From: Candidatus Desulfosporosinus nitrosoreducens
Lineage (GTDB): Bacteria; Bacillota; Desulfitobacteriia; Desulfitobacteriales; Desulfitobacteriaceae
Assembly: GCF_030954495.1 (NCBI RefSeq)
Contig: NZ_JAVHUW010000073.1
Coordinates: 1-64,000, forward strand
DNA: 64,000 nucleotides
Direction of reading: 5' to 3'
In this document: positions 9,189-18,874 of the stretch, piece by piece
Layout: every line of letters begins with the position of its first letter
Numbering within the stretch: position 1 is the first letter of the stretch
Position numbers and translations under genes: made by a program
Notes under the pieces: generated by a model
Told to the model about the DNA's origin: nothing
The model's database searches: none
Seen by the model: the letters and a program-made list of their open reading frames with translations, nothing else

Positions 9189-10342
9189 TACCTTCTCCCC
9201 TTCCTCGCCAAACGTTCTTCCACCATCCCGGCAAAGCGATTGAAAATCTCGGCATTTTCTTCAGGGCCCGGAGCCCCTTCCGGATGAAACTGGACGGACA
9301 GCACGGGATAGACGGCGTGTTCCATACCTTCGACAGTTCCATCGTTAAGATTGCGCATGGTCACTGCAAAACCGGAACCCTGCAAAGAAGTGTCGCGGAC
9401 CGCGTAGCCGTGGTTCTGCGACGTCATTGTCGCTTTACCCGTCCGCAAATCTATGACGGGATGATTTCCCCCGCGATGCCCGTAGGGAAGCTTGTAAGTT
9501 TCTCCGCCAGCTGCTAAAGCCAACAGTTGATGACCTAAGCAAATCCCTAAAACAGGCAGCTGCGCATAAAGCTGCCGAACTGTAGCAATCCCTTGGAACA
9601 AGGCGCTGGGATCTCCGGGGCCATTGCTCAGAACCAGGCCGCTCGGTCGCTGCCATAAAATTTCTTCGGCTGCAGAGCCTGCCGGAAAGACCATGATCCT
9701 AAATCCCCTCTGTTGGAGCGAGCGCAAAATATTCCGCTTCACTCCAAAATCGAGCACCGCAATCAGCGGGCCTGACCCGGGTATCTCATAAATCTCCTTC
9801 ACGGTCGAACGATAAACCCAATGCTCTCTCCCCCCGCCCTGGCAATCAGAATCCGCATTGCCGCTGTCAGGGCCGACCCGGTCTTCTCTCTGCTTTCTCC
9901 AGAACTCCAGCCCTGCTTCCTCAGTGTCAGTCAAAACCCCCGGCAGTGTGCCAAATTCCCGCAGATAGCGAGTCAAGGCTCTCGTATCGACGCTTTTTAA
10001 CCCTTGAACATTATACTGCTGACAATACTCCTCCAGAGATCCCTCGGCGTGCAGGCTTCCTTCCCCTTGAGACAGCTCGCGCACAATGAGTCCCTGGAGG
10101 CGGGTTTTATCCGCCTCATTCTCTTCGTGGTGCCAGCCATAATTTCCGATTTGCGGCTGGGTAAGGACTAAAATCTGCCCGGCATAAGATAGGTCTGTGA
10201 CCATTTCTTGATATCCGCTCTGAGACGTATTAAAAACTACTTCCCAGGCCACCGGCGAAACAGAACGTTTCTCCCACTCTCCGAACCTCTCCCCTGCAAA
10301 GGCCGTCCCATCCTCAAATACGAGATAAGCCACCTGCGACAC
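9188..10342 (-). CDS. carA: Carbamoyl phosphate synthase, small (glutaminase) subunit
   Basis: The 384-residue glutamine amidotransferase supplies ammonia to CarB. The catalytic Cys is in VLGICLGHQLLA near residue 265, and the His-Glu pair is in VQFHPEGAPGP near residue 350. The N-terminal small-subunit domain has QSGYQEMVTDLSYAGQI. The start is a GTG at 10342, or a second in-frame GTG at 10333 that is better spaced from GAGAGGA. There is a 52-nt gap to pyrC upstream. Confidence 0.96.
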   Translation of the reverse strand: MSQVAYLVFEDGTAFAGERFGEWEKRSVSPVAWEVVFNTSQSGYQEMVTDLSYAGQILVLTQPQIGNYGWHHEENEADKTRLQGLIVRELSQGEGSLHAEGSLEEYCQQYNVQGLKSVDTRALTRYLREFGTLPGVLTDTEEAGLEFWRKQREDRVGPDSGNADSDCQGGGREHWVYRSTVKEIYEIPGSGPLIAVLDFGVKRNILRSLQQRGFRIMVFPAGSAAEEILWQRPSGLVLSNGPGDPSALFQGIATVRQLYAQLPVLGICLGHQLLALAAGGETYKLPYGHRGGNHPVIDLRTGKATMTSQNHGYAVRDTSLQGSGFAVTMRNLNDGTVEGMEHAVYPVLSVQFHPEGAPGPEENAEIFNRFAGMVEERLARKGRR

Positions 10343-10394
10343 TTCCTCTCATTTCTCTTCCCGCCCCTGCTTAAGCAGACCAGGTTTTTGCATG

Positions 10395-11717
10395 TTAGTG
10401 TTCCGGCTGGAGAACAACTCTGTTCTTCTGAACTAAGCGGCCTTCCACCCAGACCATGACCGGGAAGCCCTGCAGGGTTTTTCCAAGAAATGGAGTATTG
10501 CGCGCTTTGGAAACTAAACTGGCCGGTTCAATCACTTCCCGGAAATCCGGATCGAAAAGCACCATATCCGCGCCGGTTCCAGGCTTTAGAGTTCCCCCGG
10601 ATAATCCAAAGCGCTGAGCCGGCAGACAACTCCAGGCCTCAATCACCCGCTCCCAGCTTATTTTGCCGGGCAGTACCAAATATTGATACACCGCACTTAA
10701 GGCTGTTTCCAGACTTGCAATTCCAAAAGGGGCCTCGGCGAAGGGACGGGACTTCTCCGCTTGAGTATGAGGAGCATGATCCGTAGCAATCATGTCGATA
10801 GTCCCATCACACAGTCCCGCAATCAATGCTTCCCGATCTTCTTTTGAGGCCAGGGGCGGATTTACTTTCAGGGCTGTATCTGTCAGACGGATATCTTCAT
10901 CACAGAGAATCAGATGGTGAGGGTTAACCTCAGCGCTGACATTAACTCCGCGCGCTTTAGCCCTGCGGATCAGCTCCACACTCTCCGCCGTAGAAATATG
11001 GGCTAAATGCAGTTTCCCACCCGTTTCCTCCGCCAAGATCACGTCCCGGGCTACAACGACGCTTTCGGCACTGGCCGGGATTCCTTTCAGTCCCATCCGC
11101 CCTGAAGCCAGTCCCCGGCGCATGAGTCCATCCCCTGCCAGATCCTTGTCCTCACAATGACTGATAATCGCCAGTCCTGTTAATTTGGCATATTCTAAGG
11201 CCAGTCTCATGACCTCGGCGTTTTGAATATTTTTCCCATCATCAGAAAAGGCTGCCACTCCGCCTTCTTTCATATCGGCCATTTCCACAAGTTCTTGCCC
11301 GTGCATGCCTTTAGTGACAGTCCCAATGGGCAGGACGTGAGCATACCCGGCCCGTTCTCCTTGCAGCCGCACAAATTCCGCCAAGGCGCGTTTGTCAATC
11401 ACAGGCTGAGTGTTGGCCATGGCCAAAATCGTTGTAAATCCGCCGCGTACAGCCGCCCGTGAACCGCTGAAAATATCTTCCTTGTCTTCTTGTCCCGGTT
11501 CGCGCAAATGCGTGTGGACGTCAATGAGTCCCGGAAAAAGAAACTTTCCCTGACCGTTGACAGTTTCCACCTCTTCACCCTGAGCTTTATTCAGAACTTC
11601 TTCCTCCGTGATTGAGGAAACCATCTCCAGAACTTTCCCTTCTTGGATGAGAACATTTTGCGGACTCGATATTTTTTGACTCGGGTCAATCACCCACACA
11701 TCTTTAAGCCACCACAC
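10395..11717 (-). CDS. pyrC: Dihydroorotase
   Basis: This zinc amidohydrolase of about 440 residues closes carbamoyl aspartate to dihydroorotate. The metal motif DVHTHLREPGQEDKED near residue 57, the HCEDKD and HLAHIST segments and the Asp in IATDHAPHT are all present. I prefer the GTG at 11717 because GGAGGG sits 7 nt before it. It overlaps the end of pyrB by 14 nt. The family is the class I type found in Bacillus, with full metal ligands, so it is expected to be active. Confidence 0.95.
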   Translation of the reverse strand: MWWLKDVWVIDPSQKISSPQNVLIQEGKVLEMVSSITEEEVLNKAQGEEVETVNGQGKFLFPGLIDVHTHLREPGQEDKEDIFSGSRAAVRGGFTTILAMANTQPVIDKRALAEFVRLQGERAGYAHVLPIGTVTKGMHGQELVEMADMKEGGVAAFSDDGKNIQNAEVMRLALEYAKLTGLAIISHCEDKDLAGDGLMRRGLASGRMGLKGIPASAESVVVARDVILAEETGGKLHLAHISTAESVELIRRAKARGVNVSAEVNPHHLILCDEDIRLTDTALKVNPPLASKEDREALIAGLCDGTIDMIATDHAPHTQAEKSRPFAEAPFGIASLETALSAVYQYLVLPGKISWERVIEAWSCLPAQRFGLSGGTLKPGTGADMVLFDPDFREVIEPASLVSKARNTPFLGKTLQGFPVMVWVEGRLVQKNRVVLQPEH

Positions 11718-12639
11718 TGCCGGACCCTCCAATCAATAAATAGATTAAAGCCATGCGTATAGCCACGCCGTTCGTCACCTGACGCTCAATCAAAGCTTGC
11801 GCCCCGTCGGCCACATCGTCGGAAATCTCTACTCCCCGGTTCATCGGACCCGGATGCAGGACAATGCTTTCCTTCCCGGTCTTCCGCAAACGCTCTGTCG
11901 ACAAGCCATAGAGACGGCTATATTCACGCAGACTGGGAAAAAGCCCGCTTTTCTGCCGTTCCAGCTGCAAGCGCAAAGCCATCACCACATCTGCGCCCGG
12001 CAAGGCCTTGTCCAGATCATGAGTGAGTCTTACTCCCAAGCCCTCCATCTCGGCGGGCACTAAGGTAGGCGGACCCACCAAAGTCACATCGACTCCCAGT
12101 TTTTGCAGTCCCCAAGCATTGCTCCGGGCCACCCGGGAGTGCAGGACATCCCCGACGATGACTACCTTTTTTCCATTTAAATCTCCGAGTTTCTCTTCCA
12201 TTGTGAAAATGTCCAGTAAAGCCTGGGTCGGATGTTCATGCTGACCGTCTCCGGCATTAATAACCCCTGCGTCGAGAATGTCCGCCAAAAAACTTGCCGA
12301 ACCGGAACTGGAATGTCTTAAAATCACCAAATCGGCACGCATGGCCTGGATCGTTTTGGCCGTGTCGTAAAGACTCTCTCCTTTGCTTACGCTGCTCTGA
12401 GCGACAGCGATACTTGTCGTGTCGGCGCCCAAAACTTTAGCGGCCATTTCAAACGACGTCCGCGTTCGGGTACTGGCCTCATAAAAAAGATTGACAACGG
12501 ATTTCCCTTTAAGAGTAGGCAACTTTTTAATGGGACGCATGAGAATCCCTTTCATCACTTTTGCCGTGTGCAGGATCTGGCGAATTTCCTCTACGCTCAT
12601 CTCTTCCAAGCCCAAGACATCCTTACGCTGCAGTTTCAT
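11704..12639 (-). CDS. pyrB: Aspartate carbamoyltransferase, catalytic chain
   Basis: About 311 residues; condenses carbamoyl phosphate with aspartate. The carbamoyl-phosphate motif FYEASTRTRTSFE lies near residue 52 and HPTQALLDIFTM near residue 135. The ATG at 12639 follows AGGAGGG at the right distance; the longer frame to 12690 has no ribosome site. No pyrI regulatory chain is nearby, as in Bacillus, so control is expected from PyrR attenuation of the 12640-12973 leader. Confidence 0.96.
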   Translation of the reverse strand: MKLQRKDVLGLEEMSVEEIRQILHTAKVMKGILMRPIKKLPTLKGKSVVNLFYEASTRTRTSFEMAAKVLGADTTSIAVAQSSVSKGESLYDTAKTIQAMRADLVILRHSSSGSASFLADILDAGVINAGDGQHEHPTQALLDIFTMEEKLGDLNGKKVVIVGDVLHSRVARSNAWGLQKLGVDVTLVGPPTLVPAEMEGLGVRLTHDLDKALPGADVVMALRLQLERQKSGLFPSLREYSRLYGLSTERLRKTGKESIVLHPGPMNRGVEISDDVADGAQALIERQVTNGVAIRMALIYLLIGGSGSVVA

Positions 12640-12810
12640 TGTAACCCTCCTAATATTTCTAATACGAACGGCGGCCCAAATGCAGAACAATTCTTCTTTA
12701 CCCGTGAATCACATTCTTTGCCATCAAACCTAAAACGTCTCTTTTCTCTTTGTATCCCCTTCTCCACAACCTTATATACAAGCCCAATGGAGGCTTGATT
12801 GGTAACAAAA

Positions 12811-12839
12811 AATCCTCTCCCTTCTAAAGGGAGAGGATT
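12811..12839 (-). terminator. Attenuator terminator of the pyrB leader
   Basis: A perfect 11-bp stem with a 7-nt loop is followed on the minus strand by TTTTTTGTT. It lies between pyrR and pyrB, downstream of a PyrR-binding-loop-like sequence, so it is the intrinsic terminator of a PyrR attenuator. Confidence 0.9.
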
Positions 12840-12876
12840 AAAAACAGGCATAGCCCGTCATCCACACGTCCCTTGA

Positions 12877-12905
12877 CCATCTCTCGGGATGGCATTTAAA
12901 GGGGT
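12877..12905 (-). promoter_or_regulatory. PyrR-binding RNA loop in the pyrB leader
   Basis: On the minus strand CCTTTAAATG is followed by CATCCCGAGAGATGG, which resembles the PyrR-binding consensus ARUCCNGNGAGGYU flanked by complementary bases. It lies 38 nt upstream of the attenuator terminator. PyrR with UMP bound here would favour termination. Confidence 0.75.
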
Positions 12906-12973
12906 AAGTCATTAAGCGTATGTTTTCAAATTTGGCTGCCCAAAAAACAGGCAGGTACTTTTACTTTTGTTTC

Positions 12974-13546
<573 letters not shown>

Positions 13547-13571
13547 TCATAGGCAGTACAAGAATAAATAA

Positions 13572-13594
13572 GACCGTCCCAACAGCAGACAGTC
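13572..13594 (-). terminator. Attenuator terminator of the pyrR leader
   Basis: On the minus strand GACTGTC pairs with GACGGTC (one G-T pair) and is followed by TTATTTATTCTT. The stem is short and the T run is broken, so it may be a leaky terminator. It lies directly after a PyrR-binding loop. Confidence 0.65.
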
Positions 13595-13607
13595 CTCCCT
13601 CAACTTC

Positions 13608-13647
13608 CGTCTGCCTTTCCAAGCCTCACAGGACTTCATTTAAAGGC
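13608..13647 (-). promoter_or_regulatory. PyrR-binding RNA loop in the pyrR leader
   Basis: The minus strand reads CCTTTAAATGAAGTCCTGTG then AGGCTTGGAAAGG. This fits the PyrR-binding loop ARUCCNGNGAGGYU well (AGTCCTGTGAGGCT), and is placed 14 nt before the leader terminator. Confidence 0.85.
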
Positions 13648-13663
13648 CATTTAACTGTCATTA

Positions 13664-13692
13664 AGTTTACTTTAGCTTAGACTAAATGTCAA
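13664..13692 (-). promoter_or_regulatory. Promoter of the pyr operon (sigma-A type)
   Basis: On the minus strand TTGACA (13687-13692) and TAAACT (13664-13669) are 17 nt apart. Transcription would start near 13657, just upstream of the PyrR-binding loop. Confidence 0.65.
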
Positions 13693-13744
13693 TGACAAGC
13701 GATAAGCAAATTCAGCGAACCACCAGTGCGGTGCCGAGGACAAA

Positions 13745-14767
13745 CTAAGAAATCTCTTCCCTCAGCTTCTTAATTACTTGGGCAAATCCTTCCGGGACAG
13801 GAGCGTCAAATCTCATTAAATCCCCGCTGCGCGGATGAAAAAAACCCAAGTGAGCCGCATGCAGCATTTGCCCTTTAAGTCCGAAGCGATTTTTCGAAGG
13901 TCCATAGACAGGGTCCCCCAAAATCGGGTGCCGCAAATAATTCATATGAACGCGAATCTGATGAGTCCTTCCCGTTTCGAGATGCACTTCCAGATAAGTC
14001 ATATCCTTAAAACGCTCCAAAACAGTATAATGAGTCACAGCCGTTTTGGAATGCTGCATAACCACAGCCATCCGTTTGCGATCCGCCGGGTCACGTCCGA
14101 TGGGAGCATCCACCGTACCCGAGGGTTCCGCTATCACTCCGTGAACCACCGCTAAATACTTTCTTTCCATGCTATGTACTTTCAATTGGGCAGCCAGGTT
14201 TTGATGGGCATCATCATTTTTAGCTACCACCAAAATGCCCGAAGTATCTTTATCAATGCGATGGACAATTCCGGGGCGCAAAACTCCGTTAATACCGGAA
14301 AGATTTTGACAATGATACAGCAAAGCATTGACAAGAGTCCCTGTCCAGGCACCCGGTGCCGGGTGCACGACCATGCCCTGAGCTTTATTCACAACCAAAA
14401 CATCTTGATCCTCATAAAGAATTGCCAACGGAATATTTTCCGGTTCGGCTGCAGCCGGACGCGGCATAGGGATTGTCACTACAATCCGGTCACCCTCACG
14501 GACTTTATAATTGCTTTTTTTTATAAGCCCGTTGACTTTAACCTGCCCAGCGGCGATGAGATCTTGCACAAAAGACCGGCTTTTGTCTAAAACACCCGTC
14601 ACTCCAACATCCAGTCTTAATCCCGCGGCAAGGCCGAATTCCCAAACCTCCGGCTGAGGGGAGTCCTCTGAACCCGTGGAGTTCATTTTCTCTTCAGAGA
14701 AGCCATCATTAAATTCGTCAAATTCAAGATCTTCCGGCTCAGACCCAAATATCTTTTCCACTTCCAC
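13745..14767 (-). CDS. RluD-family 23S rRNA pseudouridine synthase
   Basis: This 340-residue protein has an N-terminal S4 RNA-binding domain (residues 50-115, LDKSRSFVQDLIAAGQVKVN) and a pseudouridine synthase domain whose catalytic Asp is in HRIDKDTSGILV near residue 168. LETGRTHQIRVH is also typical. An acidic N-terminal stretch of about 45 residues precedes the S4 domain. It is 38 nt after lspA, the arrangement seen for ylyB in Bacillus, and the two probably share a transcript. The exact rRNA uridines modified cannot be read from sequence. Confidence 0.92.
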   Translation of the reverse strand: MEVEKIFGSEPEDLEFDEFNDGFSEEKMNSTGSEDSPQPEVWEFGLAAGLRLDVGVTGVLDKSRSFVQDLIAAGQVKVNGLIKKSNYKVREGDRIVVTIPMPRPAAAEPENIPLAILYEDQDVLVVNKAQGMVVHPAPGAWTGTLVNALLYHCQNLSGINGVLRPGIVHRIDKDTSGILVVAKNDDAHQNLAAQLKVHSMERKYLAVVHGVIAEPSGTVDAPIGRDPADRKRMAVVMQHSKTAVTHYTVLERFKDMTYLEVHLETGRTHQIRVHMNYLRHPILGDPVYGPSKNRFGLKGQMLHAAHLGFFHPRSGDLMRFDAPVPEGFAQVIKKLREEIS

Positions 14768-14805
14768 ACCCTCAACTATTTCCGCTTTCTCCTTGTCAGG
14801 TTATC

Positions 14806-15345
14806 CTATTCCTGAGTATTTGCAGTTTTCGGCTCGTCTTCCCGTTTCTTGCGCACCTTTTCATCCCAATATAAACGCAGCATGAGCAGCCCAACCCCGA
14901 TTACAATCATACTGTCGGCAAAGTTAAAAACATACGGCCAAATCTGGAAGTCAAGATAATCGACAACCTTGCCGGACATCAGACGGTCATAGAGATTCCC
15001 GAGAGCTCCTCCTCCAATCATCCCAATAGCCAAACGCGCTAAAACTTCCTTCTTGGGAATACGGAATTGACCATAAATAACCCCTCCTACCACCAAAAGG
15101 GCGGTAACAACAAAAACCCAGGTTCGACCGGCCATCAAGCCGAAGGCCGCTCCCGGGTTAAGTACAAACGTTAAATGAAATACTTTAGGGATGACCTTCA
15201 GCGATTCGCCTGGAACAAAATTTGTTTGAATCAGCACTTTTAGCAAGCGATCGACAGCCCATACCCCGATCATGGCCAGCCACACTAACAAACGTTTAAC
15301 CCCCCTGTTTTTTCTCATCTTAACACAGGGCTTAAACGAGAGCAA
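14806..15345 (-). CDS. lspA: Lipoprotein signal peptidase
   Basis: This aspartyl protease of the membrane, 179 residues with four helices, removes signal peptides from prolipoproteins. The catalytic Asp pair is in GNLYDRL and in NFADSMIV, and VLNPGAAFG is the conserved family motif. I keep the TTG start at 15345 because AAGGA lies before it, whereas the ATG at 15318 lacks a ribosome site. The charged tail (KVRKKREDEPK) is cytoplasmic. Confidence 0.95.
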   Translation of the reverse strand: MLSFKPCVKMRKNRGVKRLLVWLAMIGVWAVDRLLKVLIQTNFVPGESLKVIPKVFHLTFVLNPGAAFGLMAGRTWVFVVTALLVVGGVIYGQFRIPKKEVLARLAIGMIGGGALGNLYDRLMSGKVVDYLDFQIWPYVFNFADSMIVIGVGLLMLRLYWDEKVRKKREDEPKTANTQE

Positions 15346-15363
15346 ATTATTCCTTGGTCCTTT

Positions 15364-16038
15364 TTAGGTACGACCGTGATCCTGACTATAATGGATAGTG
15401 TTGCCGCGACCCTCCGGCTCTCTGGCTGTCTCAAGGGTTTCGACAGATTGGACAGCCCCGATCACCTCGTCCGAATCCTCGTAGAGGTCATTAGGATCGG
15501 ATATGTCCCTATTTGTTCCCAGATCCTGAAGGGAATCCGCTGTCCCGTAACGGGCTACAGCCTGCCAAGCATCTTCACCATCAAATTCAACCCGATCCAG
15601 TCCATCGTTAAAGGTGCGGGCAAAAGGACGGTTAAGAAGCTCATCTTCCACAGGTTCGCGGTGCAAGGAGTGCTGCTCCTCCTGTTCTTCCTCTTGGCTG
15701 CAGCGAGTACAAACCGTAGTATATGGCACCAGTTCCAGGCGTTCATAAGGGATCTCTTGCCCACAGTGCTCACAAACCCCGTACTTTCCCTTTTCAAAAC
15801 GCTCTAAGGCGGCATCAATCGCTTCAATTCTATGCAGCGAGCGATCATGGTAAGCAATATCCTGAGAACGTTGGTAGACCTCCGTGCCAATGTCGGCAGG
15901 ATGATTATCCGCCACAGACAGTTCACCTAAAGACTCCCGCATGTCTCCGTTGATAAACTCTGTTGCAGTCTCCATCAAGCTTTGCTTTTCTGCTCGCAGG
16001 GCTTCAATCAATTTTATATAACGAGATCCATTGTTCAT
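15364..16038 (-). CDS. TraR/DksA-type zinc-finger protein, YteA family
   Basis: This 224-residue protein has an N-terminal helical part, then the four-Cys zinc finger CEHCG...CTRCS around residues 92-115, and an acidic C-terminal tail. The size and layout match YteA of Bacillus, a sporulation-associated member of the TraR/DksA superfamily. DksA proteins act on RNA polymerase, but the coiled-coil tip acidic residues are not obvious here, so a transcriptional role is unproven. It precedes lspA by 18 nt and is probably cotranscribed with it. Confidence 0.85.
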   Translation of the reverse strand: MNNGSRYIKLIEALRAEKQSLMETATEFINGDMRESLGELSVADNHPADIGTEVYQRSQDIAYHDRSLHRIEAIDAALERFEKGKYGVCEHCGQEIPYERLELVPYTTVCTRCSQEEEQEEQHSLHREPVEDELLNRPFARTFNDGLDRVEFDGEDAWQAVARYGTADSLQDLGTNRDISDPNDLYEDSDEVIGAVQSVETLETAREPEGRGNTIHYSQDHGRT

Positions 16039-16198
16039 CTCGTCACCCCTTTCTGATGGTTTGACATTAGTGTTCCCACGCGCTAACTATTTACGCAAGA
16101 AATCCATCAACAGCAATTTCTTATGCTGAGTTGATAGTTTGTCTGGTATTAAAACCCTCTTAAGTAAATCTCCCTAAACGTATTTCTGAAAAAATTTA

Positions 16199-16225
16199 GG
16201 ACCTGTGGAATTATTCCACAAGTCC
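16199..16225 (-). terminator. Intrinsic terminator after the PduL-like gene
   Basis: A 12-bp stem with one G-T pair and a TAA loop is followed on the minus strand by TAAATTTTTTC. It is 61 nt past the stop of the phosphotransacylase gene. Confidence 0.9.
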
Positions 16226-16286
16226 CAAGCAATCCGCTAACTTTAATTGACTTCCCCGGCAGCATACCGGAAGAGCCCCCGTTTTC

Positions 16287-16865
16287 CTAATCCAAAAGAA
16301 CTTCCAACTGCAGGCCATTGGACAGACTGAAAGCATTCCCTTCATCCGTATCAATATGCATATCCAAGGCATAACTTGAACTGACACGAATCAGAACATG
16401 CTCAAGAATTCCGCCTCGCACACCAGGGACAACAACCCGCACATGGTCACCATCCTTTAAAGAATGTTTTGCCGCATCCTCAGGAGTCATGTGAATGTGG
16501 CGGGCGGCAATAATGACGCCTTCATCCAAATGGACTTTCCCTTGCGGACCCTCCACATCAAGTCCGGGTGTACCGTCGATTTTTCCTGAATCGCGCACGG
16601 GAGGTTTAACTCCCAATTTAAAGGTATCTGTCGCCGCCAGTTCAACTTGCGAAGCCTTTCTCGCCGGTCCCAAAACACGAACTCCAGGCATGGAGCCTTT
16701 CGGCCCAATTAATGTCACAATTTCCTCACAAGCAAATTGGCCTGGTTGGCTCAGGTCTTTCGTTTTTGTCAGCGTATGCCCTGCTCCAAAAAGCTCTTCG
16801 ATATGCTGTTGGGACAAATGAATATGCCGGTTAGAAATACCAACTGGAACCATAAAACTAGCCAT
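16287..16865 (-). CDS. PduL-type phosphate acyltransferase (phosphotransacylase)
   Basis: About 192 residues; this family exchanges CoA and phosphate on acyl groups (acetyl or propionyl) and is unrelated to the classical Pta. The three zinc-binding His motifs are visible: NRHIHLS near residue 11, ARHIHMT near 120 and DMHIDTDEGNA near 170. Two PTAC domains are present. No microcompartment genes are nearby and there is no encapsulation peptide that I can see, so a housekeeping role in acetyl-phosphate or ATP generation is more likely. Several in-frame starts exist; I chose the ATG at 16865. Confidence 0.9.
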   Translation of the reverse strand: MASFMVPVGISNRHIHLSQQHIEELFGAGHTLTKTKDLSQPGQFACEEIVTLIGPKGSMPGVRVLGPARKASQVELAATDTFKLGVKPPVRDSGKIDGTPGLDVEGPQGKVHLDEGVIIAARHIHMTPEDAAKHSLKDGDHVRVVVPGVRGGILEHVLIRVSSSYALDMHIDTDEGNAFSLSNGLQLEVLLD

Positions 16866-17061
16866 TGAACTTATCACCCTCCATAGTCTACTACCCAATA
16901 AAGAAAACTCAGCTTATGCCGATCTTACCTGAGCGGAAGCCACCAGTTGACCTTATGCCAATAGTATACTCCTATTTAGAGCAAAACACATGAACTTCGG
17001 GCGATAAATTCTTAAGTTGTAATTTTTATAATCTTTATAATTTTAAAACCCTTTTCTCAAA

Positions 17062-17874
17062 CTACCGCTTTTTCGTCCAGCCGTCAGATAAGTACTTAGA
17101 ACTTGTCTCCGGCATTAAAGATTTCTCCTCAGCCGTCAATTGACTGGGGATGAGCTCAATTCCCATCACTGAACAAAATCCCCGGCAAATTTCCCGCTCC
17201 AATTCCTCGCGCTCAATAGGCCGGGGCCAAACCCCATCCAAAGCGCAAGCTTTGGCTTTAAAGCCTTGCAATAAACGTTCCCGCATCTCTTGAGTAGGGA
17301 ACTTCAGAAGTCGAAAGAGAAGATCGGCATCAAAGTGGAGAAGGATAGACCCGTGCTGCAAAAGCATCCCCTCTTTCCGCATCTGAGCACTCCCCACCAA
17401 TTTACGGCCCTGCACGACAAGCTCATACCACGAAGGCGCATCGAAACAAGCAGCGGTGCCTGTTGCTTTACCTAGTCCGCCGAGAGACATCTCCGCCGGA
17501 ATCCCCAGCGCTTGAAACCCTGCAACCAAAGCTTTGCTGATCTTTAAATAGGATTCCGTCACAGTCCCCGAGACTTGGGGATCTTGTTCCGGGGCAATGA
17601 CACTATAAGTCAGCTCGTATTGATGCAAGACTGCCCTCCCCCCTGTTGGCCGGCGGACAATGTCAATCCCTTCCGCCCGGCAAGCCTCTTCATTAACCTC
17701 TTTATCATAGCTTTGAGCATAACCCAGGGATAAGGTTGCCGGATGCCAGCCATAAAAGCGGAGAACGGGCTGAGGGGCCGGAGCTTGAGCCATAGTTTTC
17801 AACAACACTTCATCAATTGCCATATTCTCAGCTCCCTTAAATACGGCATAAGGTAAATAGCGCCAGCTTGTCAT
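17062..17874 (-). CDS. lipM: Octanoyl-[GcvH]:protein transferase, LipM type
   Basis: This 270-residue protein of the BPL/LplA fold transfers octanoate from acyl carrier protein to the lysine of GcvH. Two blocks match Bacillus LipM closely: RRPTGGRAVLHQYELTYSVI at residues 74-93 and ACFDAPSWYELVVQGRK around 142. The Cys at 143 corresponds to the LipM catalytic nucleophile, which lipoate-protein ligases of the LplA type lack. The ATG at 17874 follows AAAGGGTGA. It is last in the glycine cleavage cluster, after two radical SAM genes, and this placement suggests that it primes the H protein for sulfur insertion. Confidence 0.85.
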   Translation of the reverse strand: MTSWRYLPYAVFKGAENMAIDEVLLKTMAQAPAPQPVLRFYGWHPATLSLGYAQSYDKEVNEEACRAEGIDIVRRPTGGRAVLHQYELTYSVIAPEQDPQVSGTVTESYLKISKALVAGFQALGIPAEMSLGGLGKATGTAACFDAPSWYELVVQGRKLVGSAQMRKEGMLLQHGSILLHFDADLLFRLLKFPTQEMRERLLQGFKAKACALDGVWPRPIEREELEREICRGFCSVMGIELIPSQLTAEEKSLMPETSSKYLSDGWTKKR

Positions 17875-17878
17875 AGAA

Positions 17879-18874
17879 TCACCCTTTCCTTTCATCTTTT
17901 GTTAAATCCAAGCCTTCAAGCACTTGGGCCCAGGCCTTTTTAGTTTCTTCCTCCGTCAGCGGTAAAGGATAATTGTATAAATCCTCTCCGGGAATTTCGT
18001 TGTAATAAGGGCGATTACAGCCTGTACAGCCCGAGGTTTGAAAAGGTATCCCTCCGCGTTGTTGTTGAAGCTCAGCCACAGGAATTCCAAAGCTTGTTAA
18101 GCGGCCATTACCATTAGCAAAGCCAAAACTTTCGCACCGCGCCAAGCCCTGCTTAATTAAATCATGCGCCACCTGAATCCGGCGGTAATGACTCATTTCA
18201 GGTTGGCTTACTTTTTCCATCTTTGTTCCTTTCACCGGCGTAAAAGCGAACAAAGCTACGGTCACTCCCCGGTCATATAAAGTCTGAAGGCAGCGGACCA
18301 TTTCCTCTTCATTTTCCCCTAAACCAACAATGAGATGAGTTGCCATACGGCCGGGAAACATCTCGGCGGACTTACAGAGCAGGTCCATCCGTTCCTGCCA
18401 GGACCCATCTTTACTTAGGGCATAAACTTGAGGAGTCGCCGCATCCAAGGCAATGCTGACATGATCAACTCCCAGTTCCAGAAACTCCCTGACCTCGTCA
18501 AGAGTTCGCGGACCGGCAGAAACACAGATTGGCAAAGGGTTTGCGGCTTTGACCTCTTTAACCAGACTCTTCACTTCCTCCAAAGCCGCCCTATCCTGAA
18601 CGACTTGGAAGCAAACCCGCTGTAACCTGTTGTCAGCTTTAGAGGCAACCAGACTTTGCAGCAAGACATCCGTGCTGAAATCAGGCCAGCTCACCCGGGA
18701 GAGGAGGTCTGCACGAGCCCCGCTTTCCCGGGCCTGAGCACAAAAAGCGCAATTAAAACGGCACCGTTCTCCGACCATCAGGTAAGCTGTTGTTGGCAAG
18801 GCATCCACTTTAACCTTTTTTAAACCTAAGACTTTGGCTGTGCCTAAAGAACATCGAATCACAGCGCACAACAC
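17879..18874 (-). CDS. Biotin-synthase-like radical SAM protein, candidate LipS1/LipS2 lipoyl synthase subunit
   Basis: This 331-residue radical SAM protein has the cluster motif CRFNCAFCAQARES at residues 38-45, followed by a TIM-barrel domain and a C-terminal pair TSGCTGCNRPYYN near residue 287 that could bind a second cluster. Biotin synthase-like folds of this kind, in pairs, were shown in Thermococcus to build lipoyl groups (LipS1 and LipS2). No biotin genes lie nearby, whereas gcvH and lipM flank this pair. Start is a GTG at 18874 or 18862, overlapping the upstream radical SAM gene. Which member inserts the first sulfur cannot be decided by eye. Confidence 0.75.
   Translation of the reverse strand: MLCAVIRCSLGTAKVLGLKKVKVDALPTTAYLMVGERCRFNCAFCAQARESGARADLLSRVSWPDFSTDVLLQSLVASKADNRLQRVCFQVVQDRAALEEVKSLVKEVKAANPLPICVSAGPRTLDEVREFLELGVDHVSIALDAATPQVYALSKDGSWQERMDLLCKSAEMFPGRMATHLIVGLGENEEEMVRCLQTLYDRGVTVALFAFTPVKGTKMEKVSQPEMSHYRRIQVAHDLIKQGLARCESFGFANGNGRLTSFGIPVAELQQQRGGIPFQTSGCTGCNRPYYNEIPGEDLYNYPLPLTEEETKKAWAQVLEGLDLTKDERKG

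Noticed and set aside
17062-17874. Lipoate-protein ligase A annotation
   Set aside because: The Cys in ACFDAPSW and the flanking residues match the LipM octanoyltransferase rather than LplA.
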